Below, piece after piece: positions 51,873-60,385 of a DNA stretch of 64,000 nt. The notes beneath the pieces are model-generated. The model made no database searches. It worked only from the letters and a program-made list of their open reading frames with translations, and had not been told where the DNA came from. This DNA comes from Burkholderia sp. E7m39 (lineage in GTDB: Bacteria; Pseudomonadota; Gammaproteobacteria; Burkholderiales; Burkholderiaceae). Both the position numbers and the translations under genes were made by a program. The DNA lies in assembly GCA_001319865.1 (NCBI GenBank), contig BBSL01000185.1:1-64000 (forward strand). Reading direction: 5' to 3'. Every line of letters begins with the position of its first letter. Positions within the stretch are counted from its first letter, which is position 1.

Positions 51873-53534
51873 ATGGAAAAACCCGTCATCCTGGCAGTCG
51901 ACGATGATCCGATCGTAGCCGGTGCGGTCGCGCGCGATCTGCAGGTCGCGTACGGGGAGCATTACCAGATCGTGCGCATGGAGTCGGGGACGTCGGCGCT
52001 GGAGGCAGCGAAGCAACTGCGTCTGCAAAACCGTTCCATTGCGCTGTTCATTGCGGACCAGCGCATGCCGAAGATGAGCGGCATCGAGTTCCTCGAACAG
52101 GCAATCGAACTGTTTCCGGAAGCCAAGCGCGTGCTGCTCACCGCGTACGCCGATACGGATGCCGCGATCCGTGCGATCAACACGGTGCATCTCGACCAGT
52201 ATCTGCTGAAGCCCTGGCATCCTCCCGAGCAGAATTTCTATCCGGCGCTCGATGACCTGCTCGCCGACTGGCACGCGTCGTTCCGATCCGCATTTCAAGG
52301 TATCCGGATACTCGACCATCGCTGGTCGCCGCTTGGACATCAGCTGCGCGACTTCATGACGCGCAATCACATTCCGTTTCGCTGGTTCGACGTCGAGCGT
52401 CACGGCGACGCCGATCCGCTCCTGAACGCGCTGGCGTCAGGGCAGCGGCAGTTGCCCGTCGTGGTATTCGAGGACGCCACAGTGCTGAGCCGCCCGACGA
52501 TCGCGCAAATCGCCGAGAAGGTCGGGCTGCACACGCGCTCGACGACGCCGTTCTACGACCTGGTGATCGTGGGCGGAGGGCCCGCCGGATTGGCCGCAGC
52601 TGTGTATGGCGCCTCGGAAGGATTGCGCGTGGCGATCATCGAATGCGATGCGCCAGGCGGCCAGGCGGGCACCAGTTCGCATATCGACAACTATCTCGGC
52701 TTTCCGTCTGGCGTGAGCGGAGCCGACCTGTCGCGGCGTGCGCTGATGCAGGCGCGACGCTTCGGCGCTGAAATGATCTTGACGCAGCACGCGGTGGGGC
52801 TTCGCGTCGAGCCGCCCTACAAGTTTGTCAAACTCTCGGATGGATCGGAAGTCAGCTGTCTCGCGCTGATGGTCGCGAGCGGCGTGTCCTATCGCAAGCT
52901 GGAAGCACGCGGCATCCAGGAACTCACGGGAGCCGGGGTTTATTACGGCGCCGCGCTGGTAGAGGCCGTCGCGTGTGCGAACCAGGACGTGTATGTCGTG
53001 GGCGGGGCCAATTCGGCGGGACAGGGCGCCATGTTCCTCTCCAAATACGCGCGTTCCGTGACGCTCCTGTGCCGGGGCGCATCGCTGAGCGCCAGCATGT
53101 CGCACTATCTGATCGAGCAGATTCACGAGACCGAGAACATTCGCGTGCGGCCCAACACGGAAGTCGAGAGCGTGAGCGGTCAGGGCCACCTCGCGGAGAT
53201 CACGTTGCGCGACACGCAGACGGGACGCTCGGACACGGTTGCGGCCAGCGGCCTGTTCGTCTTCATCGGTGCGGCGCCGTGCACGGAATGGCTGCGCGGT
53301 GTGGTCGAGCGCGACGAGCACGGCTTCCTGTTGACGGGCCGCGCGCTCTTCAAGGGAGGACGCGCGAGCGCGGGATGGCAGCCGGAACGCGATCCCTACT
53401 TGCTCGAAACCAGTGTGCCCGGCATCTTCGCGGCGGGCGACGTGCGGGCCGATTCCGTCAAGCGCGTGGCGGCGGCCGTCGGCGAAGGTTCGATTGCCGT
53501 GCATTTCATTCACCAGTATCTTGCGAATCCATGA
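51873..53534 (+). CDS. fused response-regulator receiver / glutaredoxin-like / thioredoxin-reductase-like flavoprotein
   Basis: 553 residues. Residues ~5-125 are an intact receiver: acidic pocket Asp10-Asp12, phospho-acceptor Asp62 ('FIADQRMPKMSG'), Thr90 and Lys113. Residues ~150-220 look like a glutaredoxin/thioredoxin-like module without a CxxC ('LRDFMTRNHIPFRWFDVE', 'QLPVVVFEDATVLSRPT'). Residues ~228-553 are a thioredoxin-reductase-like flavoprotein with 'GGGPAGLAAAVYG' (FAD) and 'GGANSAGQGAMFLS' (NADPH). At the place of the redox CxxC (about residues 359-365) it reads 'GAALVEA', so disulfide reduction by the usual route is not possible. The next kinase gene overlaps its stop. A phosphorylation-controlled NAD(P)H oxidoreductase is inferred. 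Confidence 0.87.
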   Translation: MEKPVILAVDDDPIVAGAVARDLQVAYGEHYQIVRMESGTSALEAAKQLRLQNRSIALFIADQRMPKMSGIEFLEQAIELFPEAKRVLLTAYADTDAAIRAINTVHLDQYLLKPWHPPEQNFYPALDDLLADWHASFRSAFQGIRILDHRWSPLGHQLRDFMTRNHIPFRWFDVERHGDADPLLNALASGQRQLPVVVFEDATVLSRPTIAQIAEKVGLHTRSTTPFYDLVIVGGGPAGLAAAVYGASEGLRVAIIECDAPGGQAGTSSHIDNYLGFPSGVSGADLSRRALMQARRFGAEMILTQHAVGLRVEPPYKFVKLSDGSEVSCLALMVASGVSYRKLEARGIQELTGAGVYYGAALVEAVACANQDVYVVGGANSAGQGAMFLSKYARSVTLLCRGASLSASMSHYLIEQIHETENIRVRPNTEVESVSGQGHLAEITLRDTQTGRSDTVAASGLFVFIGAAPCTEWLRGVVERDEHGFLLTGRALFKGGRASAGWQPERDPYLLETSVPGIFAAGDVRADSVKRVAAAVGEGSIAVHFIHQYLANP

Positions 53535-54934
53535 GCGACTTGTCCAGGCTGTTCGAAATGCCGCTACTCGCGGGACTTCCGGCGGAGCGCAAACAGTGGC
53601 TCAGCGCGAACCTGACCGAGCATCGGCTGAAGAAGGGCGAGATCCTGTTGCGCGAAGGGGAGACCGTCACGCACCAGTTCATTCTGCTCGAAGGCGAACT
53701 CGTGACGGAAAAGCGGATCGCGGGCCGGCAAGTGATCGACGACACACGTGCCGCACCCGTGTCCATTGCAGAGGCATCCCTGCTCTCGGGCATGCCGCTG
53801 CCATTGACCTTTGTCGCCAACACGGACTGCTTTCTGGTCGCGCTATCCGAGCAGGTCGTCCGCAGACTCCTTAACGAATGTGAATCCTTTAGCCGGCAGA
53901 TCTTCCGCTCGATGTACGGACGAATCTCCGCTTACGACAGGTTCATTCTCAGCGGAGAGAAGCTCGCCGCACTGGGCCGCCTGTCCGCCGGGCTCGCGCA
54001 TGAACTGAACAATCCGGCGGCCGCCGTGGCGCGCGCCGCGGAAGGGCTACGCGATTCGCTCGACAGCCTGCATCAGGCAACCCGGGCGCTCGTCTCGAGC
54101 GCGATGCGTGCCGACGTCATGGCGACGCTCGACGAATGGGCCAGCCGGACGCCGCCACCGCTGGATGCAACGCCTCAGGGCGCATTGCGGCGAAGCGAAG
54201 CCGAAGACGCAGTCGCGCAGTGGCTTTCGGCGCACGGTATAGCGAAATCCTGGCTGATCGCGCCGCGGCTCGTGGCAGCGGGCTTTTCTCCTCAAGAGCT
54301 GGCGCCTGTTGCATCGAGCGTCACGCCCGAACAATTCGACGCCGGCATCCGCTGGCTGGCCGCCACATTCGACATGCGCTTTCTGTCCGAGCAGGCATGG
54401 ATTGGCGCCGGCCGCATCTCCGAGATCGTCAAGGCCATGAAGTCGTACTCCTATATGGACCAGGCACCGTTGCAGGAGGTGGACATACACACCGGAATCG
54501 AAGACACGTTGACGATCATGCAGCACCGGCTCAAGCATGGAATCGTCGTCAAGCGGGACTTCGATCTCGCGTTGCCCCACGTCCCTGTCTATGGCAGCGA
54601 GCTCAACCAGGTGTGGACCAACCTGATCGACAACGCGATCGACGCGATGGAGGAGCATGGCGAACTTACGATCCGCTCGCGCCTGGAGGGCAATTGTGCG
54701 TTGATCGAGATTGGGGATACGGGGCACGGCATTCCAGCCGATGTGCTTCCACGGCTGTTCGAACCGTTCTTCACGACCAAGCCGCCGGGCAAAGGCAACG
54801 GTCTGGGTTTGCACATTGCGTACCGGACCGTGGTACACCGGCACGACGGAAGAATCAATGTGGAGTCACACGCAGACGGGACCACGTTTCAAGTGCGGCT
54901 GCCGCTGGTCCAGGGTCACGCGGCAACCGGGTGA
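53531..54934 (+). CDS. histidine kinase with N-terminal cyclic-nucleotide-binding domain (second of a pair)
   Basis: 467 residues, same domain order as the kinase at 50319: CRP-like domain (residues ~10-115, 'EHRLKKGEILLREGETVTHQ'), His157 in 'GLAHELNNPAAAVARA', spacer with 'HGIAKSWLIAPRLVAAGFSP', and HATPase with 'NQVWTNLIDNAIDAM', 'GDTGHGIPADVL' and 'GLGLHIAYRTV'. Its ATG overlaps the fusion gene's stop in ATGA, so it is made together with the receiver it may phosphorylate. Both kinases conserve the catalytic residues and look active. The spacer motifs 'SYSYMDQAP' here and 'SYSFMDRGP' in the sister show recent common descent. Confidence 0.88.
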   Translation: MSDLSRLFEMPLLAGLPAERKQWLSANLTEHRLKKGEILLREGETVTHQFILLEGELVTEKRIAGRQVIDDTRAAPVSIAEASLLSGMPLPLTFVANTDCFLVALSEQVVRRLLNECESFSRQIFRSMYGRISAYDRFILSGEKLAALGRLSAGLAHELNNPAAAVARAAEGLRDSLDSLHQATRALVSSAMRADVMATLDEWASRTPPPLDATPQGALRRSEAEDAVAQWLSAHGIAKSWLIAPRLVAAGFSPQELAPVASSVTPEQFDAGIRWLAATFDMRFLSEQAWIGAGRISEIVKAMKSYSYMDQAPLQEVDIHTGIEDTLTIMQHRLKHGIVVKRDFDLALPHVPVYGSELNQVWTNLIDNAIDAMEEHGELTIRSRLEGNCALIEIGDTGHGIPADVLPRLFEPFFTTKPPGKGNGLGLHIAYRTVVHRHDGRINVESHADGTTFQVRLPLVQGHAATG

Positions 54935-55105
54935 AACTGAAACAAGTAGGACTTCGGCGTGGTATCGGCGCCTGGACCCATGCAGAGATGCCATCCAGTC
55001 GAGAGCCCGCTACGCGATTTCATTCCCTCGCAATCGCACCTCGTCGCCAATCACGCCCACACTGGCAGCGTGATTGAGCGCATCCCTGTTAGACCGGCAG
55101 ACACA

Positions 55106-56002
55106 CTAAGGCCCAACCGTAATCAGGAGCGTGATGTCCACCACGTAATCCGGCGGCGTGGCTGCCTGCCCGAAGTCTCCCGGCAGATAGTGGAAGCGGC
55201 CCCCATAGTGAATCGTGTGCGAGCCCGCCGGCAGCGGTTTCAGAAGCAGGTAATAGCCGTCAGCTACGGCCGTGCCGGTTCCGTATATGAATTCCGGCAT
55301 GCCGAAAACCCAACGCAGCGGTGTTGAAAATGTGAACTGGTTGGTCGCGACGCGATACGCCGTGACGTCGGTGACGGGCACGTTGTCGATAGTGACGAAC
55401 AGGTCTTCGATTCGATCAGCGAAACGGTTGGCGATCTCCTGTTCGCCTGCCGCTGTGGTTGGCGTGTAGACGCCAGGCGGCAGCAATGTGGAAGAAAACG
55501 TATCGAGCGTCGCCAGCAAGATGGATGTGTTCGCGGGGATCACGTTCGCCGACTGGTCGCAAGTCTGCGGCGTATTGGGGACGTCGAGCGCGTGAAAGTA
55601 GGAGCTGGGCGTAGCCCAATACCAGACGTTACCGCTTTGCCCCGCTGAGATAGGACGCGTACAGTTGATTAGCGGGTTTGGCAGAAAGGGGCCGTTATCT
55701 ATCGCATTCACCCATTGCCAAAACGAAGTCACCCATTGACGGTACGTTTTCCCGTCGAAGCGTGCGTGGCGAGGAACGATTGCGCTATTGTCGGTCCCTG
55801 GCTGCGCGGCGGGACGTTTGGTGGCGGGATCGGCGGCGTTCATCACGGCAGCGTCGGCGACCGCCGAACCGGCTGGACGATCGCTGCTGCCGCCACCGCA
55901 TCCGGTCACGATGACTGCAATCGTTGCGGCCGTAGCCGAGGATCGCAATGCCCTCTTGAATTGAGAAACAAGGGCAGTGAGTTCTTGATCTATATCGTTC
56001 AT
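55106..56002 (-). CDS. hypothetical lipoprotein
   Basis: 298 residues. A signal peptide with a lipobox-like 'IVTGCGGG' near residue 35 indicates a lipid-anchored, exported protein. The N-terminal stretch before it ('NDIDQELTALVSQFKR') is unusually long and polar for a signal peptide. The mature part is rich in Thr, Pro and aromatic residues ('WVTSFWQWVNAIDNGPFLPN', 'WVFGMPEFIYGTGTAVADG'), with repeated 'YYLLLKPLPAGSHTIHYGG'-like beta segments. I recognise no named domain. The start is the ATG at 56002, after AGGAG; a GTG at 56005 is the alternative. Confidence 0.72.
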   Translation of the reverse strand: MNDIDQELTALVSQFKRALRSSATAATIAVIVTGCGGGSSDRPAGSAVADAAVMNAADPATKRPAAQPGTDNSAIVPRHARFDGKTYRQWVTSFWQWVNAIDNGPFLPNPLINCTRPISAGQSGNVWYWATPSSYFHALDVPNTPQTCDQSANVIPANTSILLATLDTFSSTLLPPGVYTPTTAAGEQEIANRFADRIEDLFVTIDNVPVTDVTAYRVATNQFTFSTPLRWVFGMPEFIYGTGTAVADGYYLLLKPLPAGSHTIHYGGRFHYLPGDFGQAATPPDYVVDITLLITVGP

Positions 56003-56525
56003 CACGCTCTCCTAACCGGGCTTTGTTTGATTTGCTGCCAGCCGAACGCGTTGTGTGATCTTTTATAGACGGCCATCGAGCGCTTCGTCGGACAAAAGAT
56101 GGCGGTTATCGCCAGCCGCTCAGATTGGTGGCCTCGACAAGGAGATGGGAGCGGTATTGGCCGCCGGTCTTGCATCGGCTGCTCGGTTCGGCCGATGCCG
56201 CAAGAGCGCAGTCGCCAGAAGCCGACGCAGTGAAGAACTATTCAGTAGAAATATAAGCAATGCAGATCAAATTGATCTCATCGCGTGGACTTTCGTCGGG
56301 ACGGGTAGATCGCGGCGACACAAGTCTTATGACGCGTTAGCGACGATGTGTGAATCGCCGCGCCGCGAGTAGAGGGCGCCAGGACATCGCGGCTGCACAA
56401 ACCTCGACCGACACGCGGCTCGAATTGCGCGTGTGTCGAATGTTCGCGGCGACCACCGACGTCCTGAACTTAACCAGAGTTGATCGGTGCAGAGCGCGTC
56501 ACGTATCAGGAAGACGCGCGTGCCT
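56003..56525. other. gap of 523 bases without a recognisable gene
   Basis: The sequence is lower in GC than its surroundings. Short open frames on both strands have no ribosome-binding site and no domain pattern. It should hold the lipoprotein promoter at its left end. GCGCGTC (56494) and GACGCGC (56513) form a seven-base hairpin just past the cold-shock gene; no T run follows. Confidence 0.5.
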
Positions 56526-56729
56526 TCAGACAGGTTTGATATTCGCCGCTTGTTTGCCCTTCGGGCCCATCTTGACATCGAAGCTTACTTTCTGGTTTTC
56601 CTGCAACGACTTGAAGCCTTCAGTCTTGATCTCCGAGAAGTGGGCGAACAAATCTTCACCGCCTTCGTCCGGAGTAATGAAACCAAACCCCTTCGCATCG
56701 TTGAACCATTTCACTGTACCAGTTGCCAT
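56526..56729 (-). CDS. csp: cold-shock protein, CspA family
   Basis: 67 residues, one complete cold-shock domain. RNP1 is 'KGFGFITP' (residues 13-20) and RNP2 is 'DLFAHFSEI', with Phe in place of the common Val. These proteins bind single-stranded RNA and DNA and melt RNA structure at low temperature or on entry to stress. The ATG at 56729 follows AGGTTCAAAA. The gene stands alone with a long upstream region, as is usual for cspA-type genes. Confidence 0.95.
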   Translation of the reverse strand: MATGTVKWFNDAKGFGFITPDEGGEDLFAHFSEIKTEGFKSLQENQKVSFDVKMGPKGKQAANIKPV

Positions 56730-57029
56730 TTTTGAACCTGTAAATGTTGAAAAGTCGCTTTTGCGCCTGCGAGCACATACGATGCAATCGCTTGGGACGC
56801 AGGACTTTGTACCACGCTGGATGACACCTGCCAATCTTCAATGGGAGGAAACCAGACCGGGTTTTCAGGGTCTGACCCGTGAGGGCATTTTAACCGTGCG
56901 ACGCAGCGTGCGATGCGGTAATCATTGCCGCAAACAGAACTCTTCGACCCGAACGCCGCGTCGAAAACGCTTGATGAACAGAATCGTTATGCGACGGCGC
57001 GCGGCAGCGCCAGCTCTGTTCGCATTTCC
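56730..57029 (-). other. upstream region and probable long leader of the cold-shock gene
   Basis: 300 bases between the cold-shock gene and the MocR-type gene. The part nearest the cold-shock start is AT-rich and likely an untranslated leader, as in other cspA genes whose leader controls translation with temperature. No start site could be fixed, and the cold box motif was not identifiable by eye. Confidence 0.4.
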
Positions 57030-58532
57030 CTAAAACGAGCGCATGCGTTGCGAGACATCGCAAAGGAATGCATGCAGCTGCGGCGAGTTGCAATAGGCGA
57101 CATTGAACCGAAACCAAACGGATTCCAAAACGGGTTTCAGGCTGAATAGTTCGCCGCGCGCAAGCGCAATCCCTGCTTCGAGACCAGCGGCGCTAATCAG
57201 TTCAGTGTTGAAACGGTCCGACGGCTCCACATTCCAGCCGGCGCTCACAAACAGCCCGCCGCGCGGTGTGGCTAAGGCGGTCATGCCGACATCCGCCAGC
57301 ACCGTGAGGAATTGCTCTCGTTCGTTCGCGAGTCGCATACGCAAGCGGTCGATATAGCGTCGTAAGCCGGGATCGGACATCACTTCCATGATATACCGTT
57401 CATTGAGTTCGGACGTCGTCAGTCCGCTAGCCATCTTGACGCTTACCAACTCGTGAACCAGGCGCATTGGGCATGCGATGTAACCGGTGCGCAACGACGG
57501 AGCAATTGTCTTTGAAAATCCGCCAACGCATATCACTCTGTTCAATCCATCCAAAGAGGTCATCGACGGGTCGGATGGCGACGCGAGATCCCGAAAGATG
57601 TCGTCCTCGATGATCAGTAGATCATACTGTTCGGCCAGAGCAATCACTCGATAGGCATGCGCTGGCGAAAGCGTGGTGGACAACGGGTTCTGCAATACCG
57701 TGTTGACAAACATCGCCTTGGGTCGGTGAGTTGCAGCGAGCACGGCCAGCTGGTCGACGTCTAGTCCTTCCTGAGTCCGGGGAACGCCCACCATATTCAC
57801 ACCGTGGCTACGCAACAAGGAATGGAGATTGAAATAGCCGGGGTCCTCCACCAACACGGTATCACCGGCTTTGAGCAGACTTCGTACAATCAGATCCAGT
57901 CCATGTGACACGCCGTTGGTCAGTATGATCTGGTCAGGCGAGACGGCGCAAAATCGCTCGGTCAGTTCCCGCGCCAGCAATTGGCGCAGGCGAGGAAATC
58001 CGAGCGGGTGTCCGTAGCCTACAAGACGCTCAGCAGGCATCTTGATCGCCTGCCTGACGCCCTGAAGTATCATGCTTTCGCTGCACCACTCGGGCGGAAG
58101 CACACCCGAACCGACTGGCAGCAGATCGGGGTTTTGATCCCATACGAGCACGGGAAGCCAGGAGTCGGCGGCTGCCTCCATCGCCTTCGGGGGCATGTCG
58201 GAGAGCGTCGAGAGTTGCCCCGCGCGAGACGTGACGAAATAGCCGGACCCCGGTCGCGAAACTAGTACTCGCCTCGATACTAAAACTTCATAGGCCTCGG
58301 CAACGGTGAAAGTGCTGACCTCGAGCAGTCGCGCGAGTTCTCTGACCGAGGGTGTCTTCGTGCCCGCTCTCAACACGGCAGAGTCGACCAGCTGCTCCAG
58401 TTTCGCGACGATCTGATCGACCAGACTCACCCCTCTGTGGCGTTCGACGCGCAGCTCTTCGACCAATGTGGATTCACGACATGGCGAGGCTGCATCCGGC
58501 GGTGACGGAGGGCCAGAATGACTGTTTGGCAT
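57030..58532 (-). CDS. MocR-type regulator: GntR winged helix fused to an aminotransferase-like domain
   Basis: 500 residues. A GntR-family winged helix occupies residues ~35-110 ('TPSVRELARLLEVSTFTVAE', 'SRRVLVSRPGSGYFV'). A class I aminotransferase fold follows with 'YGHPLGFPRLRQLLA', 'TNGVSHGLDLIVRSLL' and the PLP-binding Lys in 'GGFSKTIAPSLRTGY'. MocR/PdxR/GabR proteins use PLP and an amine or amino acid to control nearby genes. The start at 58532 follows GAGGGAACAAA. Its neighbours suggest a role with the Rieske oxygenase module or the hybrid kinase, but no divergent target is obvious. Confidence 0.88.
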   Translation of the reverse strand: MPNSHSGPPSPPDAASPCRESTLVEELRVERHRGVSLVDQIVAKLEQLVDSAVLRAGTKTPSVRELARLLEVSTFTVAEAYEVLVSRRVLVSRPGSGYFVTSRAGQLSTLSDMPPKAMEAAADSWLPVLVWDQNPDLLPVGSGVLPPEWCSESMILQGVRQAIKMPAERLVGYGHPLGFPRLRQLLARELTERFCAVSPDQIILTNGVSHGLDLIVRSLLKAGDTVLVEDPGYFNLHSLLRSHGVNMVGVPRTQEGLDVDQLAVLAATHRPKAMFVNTVLQNPLSTTLSPAHAYRVIALAEQYDLLIIEDDIFRDLASPSDPSMTSLDGLNRVICVGGFSKTIAPSLRTGYIACPMRLVHELVSVKMASGLTTSELNERYIMEVMSDPGLRRYIDRLRMRLANEREQFLTVLADVGMTALATPRGGLFVSAGWNVEPSDRFNTELISAAGLEAGIALARGELFSLKPVLESVWFRFNVAYCNSPQLHAFLCDVSQRMRSF

Positions 58533-58617
58533 TTTGTTCCCTCGTAGAGGCGGTTTCGTAAGCCCAGTCAGTTGGTTGGCAAGCGTGAGCACAATTCAGA
58601 GTCAAAGCTTCGACTCG

Positions 58618-60225
58618 TCATGCGTTTTTCGGTGCCGCATTTCGTCTGTGCTCCAGCGCGAAGCTGACTGCCTCCGTCAACTGGCCTGCGTCGATTGGCT
58701 TGGTCAGATAGCGGACGAATCCCGCCTTCAGGCCGCGTTGGATATCGTCTGCCGTTGCATTCGCGCTAAGAGCGATCACGGGGGTATGCGCCGTGACCGG
58801 ATTGTTGCGGAAGATTTTCAGCGCTTCATCGCCGCTGACATCCGGCAGATGAACATCTATCACGATGACATCCGGCGCAGCGGCGAAGGCGCGCGCGAGA
58901 CCCAGTTGTCCGGTGACTGCAGTCAGCAAGCGGATATCGGTACGGCCGCTAATGGCTTGTCGTACGCGCTCCTGGTTGGCTGGATTGTCGTCGACACAAA
59001 GCAACGTATGGAACGGCGCAGCTGCCGCTTCGTCGGGCGATCGTGCCGCGGACGAGGCGGGCGGGACGGGGCCAGTCTCCGTGATATCTGGCGGCTGTGC
59101 GGCGGCTAGCTCGATCCAGAACGTGCTGCCGCTCCCGACCTGACTGTCGACGCCGATGACGCCGCTCATTAACTCGACCAGCTTCTTGGCCGCCGCGAGA
59201 CCGATACCCGCGCCTTCCTCGGGCTCGCTCTGTTGGCCGAGGCGCTTGAATGGCTGGAAAAGTTGCGCTAGCTGCTCCGGTGTCAATCCCATGCCAGTGT
59301 CGCGAATGCTGACGCGAACGCGGCCCGGCGCGGGAGTCGTGCAACTCACTTCGACCTTACCGTTCGCGTGGTTGTATGTGACGGCGTGGGTCAGCAGGTT
59401 AGTGAGAATCTGCTTCAGGCGCATCGGATCGGCACGCACGAAGCACGAGGTATCGCGCTCGGGGAAACCCAGACGAATACCGCGCCGTTGCGCCAGTGGC
59501 TCGATTTTGGCCCTGCATTCACGCAGCGCGTCGTCGAGCAGCACGGGCTCGGACGAAACCATCACCTGGCCGGATTCCACTTTCGCGAGATCGAGGATTT
59601 CGTCAATCAGTTTCGACAGATGCCGGCAGGCCGCGCCAAGCTGTTCTATGCGGGCTTGCTGGGAAGGTGTGGCTTCCGGAAACTCGGCCGCCATCGACTC
59701 CGCGTAATCCACAATCGCTTTGAGCGGACTGCGCAATTCGTCGCTGGCGCCGCAGAGAAATTCCGTTCCCGTGCGTGCTGCGCGTTCGGCTACGGCTTGC
59801 ATCTGCTTCTGGTCCTCGATGTCGGTCACGGTGCCGAACCATTCGACAACATTCCCATTCGCATCCTTGACGGGCAGCGCACGTCCTAGTTGCCATCGAT
59901 ACGCACCGTCGGAGGCCCTTTTCCAACGGTATTCGATTTCGTAAGCCTCACCCTTTTCGACGGCTGCTGACCAGGCTTCAAAGCAACGCTGCAGATCGTC
60001 CGGATGGACCGCTCGTGTCCAGCCCCAACCTTTGCTTTGCTCAAAGGTAAGCCCTGTATAGCTCACCCATTGTGCGTTGCAATAGTTATTTCTGCCGTCG
60101 AGCCCAGCGGCCCATACCATTTGCGGGATCGCATCCGCCAGTAGCCTGAAGCGTCGATCGCTGTCGTCAGCTTCTGTTAGTGAAGAGATGAGTCCTGCCA
60201 GTCTGTCCGTGCGGTGCTTTCGCAT
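58618..60225 (-). CDS. PAS hybrid histidine kinase lacking the phospho-accepting His
   Basis: 535 residues. A PAS domain with PAC motif occupies residues ~25-140 ('FRLLADAIPQMVWAAGLDGR', 'VVEWFGTVTDIEDQKQM'). The dimerisation helix reads 'CGASDELRSPLKAIVDYA', with Asp162 where His is expected. The HATPase domain has 'NLLTHAVTYN' with His280 in place of the conserved Asn, but keeps 'RDTGMGLTPEQL' and 'GAGIGLAAAKKL'. A C-terminal receiver is intact ('IVIDVHLPDVSGDEAL'). Autophosphorylation in the normal way is therefore unlikely. It may act as a sensor whose receiver is phosphorylated by others. No membrane helix is present. Confidence 0.86.
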   Translation of the reverse strand: MRKHRTDRLAGLISSLTEADDSDRRFRLLADAIPQMVWAAGLDGRNNYCNAQWVSYTGLTFEQSKGWGWTRAVHPDDLQRCFEAWSAAVEKGEAYEIEYRWKRASDGAYRWQLGRALPVKDANGNVVEWFGTVTDIEDQKQMQAVAERAARTGTEFLCGASDELRSPLKAIVDYAESMAAEFPEATPSQQARIEQLGAACRHLSKLIDEILDLAKVESGQVMVSSEPVLLDDALRECRAKIEPLAQRRGIRLGFPERDTSCFVRADPMRLKQILTNLLTHAVTYNHANGKVEVSCTTPAPGRVRVSIRDTGMGLTPEQLAQLFQPFKRLGQQSEPEEGAGIGLAAAKKLVELMSGVIGVDSQVGSGSTFWIELAAAQPPDITETGPVPPASSAARSPDEAAAAPFHTLLCVDDNPANQERVRQAISGRTDIRLLTAVTGQLGLARAFAAAPDVIVIDVHLPDVSGDEALKIFRNNPVTAHTPVIALSANATADDIQRGLKAGFVRYLTKPIDAGQLTEAVSFALEHRRNAAPKNA

Positions 60226-60385
60226 GATCTACCCCAACAATTCGTCGCGCGCTGTACCTGGAAAACCTCTGTGCCCATCGTTGCCGTCGCCGACTTCACC
60301 AGCCCTCTTGTGCGACACGGTCGTTCAGTGCCAGGTGAATGTCGGTCGCCCGGAAAGCAGTTCAGTAGCGGGGGCGATTAGCGAA

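Noticed and set aside
56494-56519. GCGCGTC/GACGCGC hairpin after the cold-shock gene as a terminator
   Set aside because: The stem is only seven bases with a 12-base loop and is not followed by a T run, so it is reported only as a hairpin in the gap entry.
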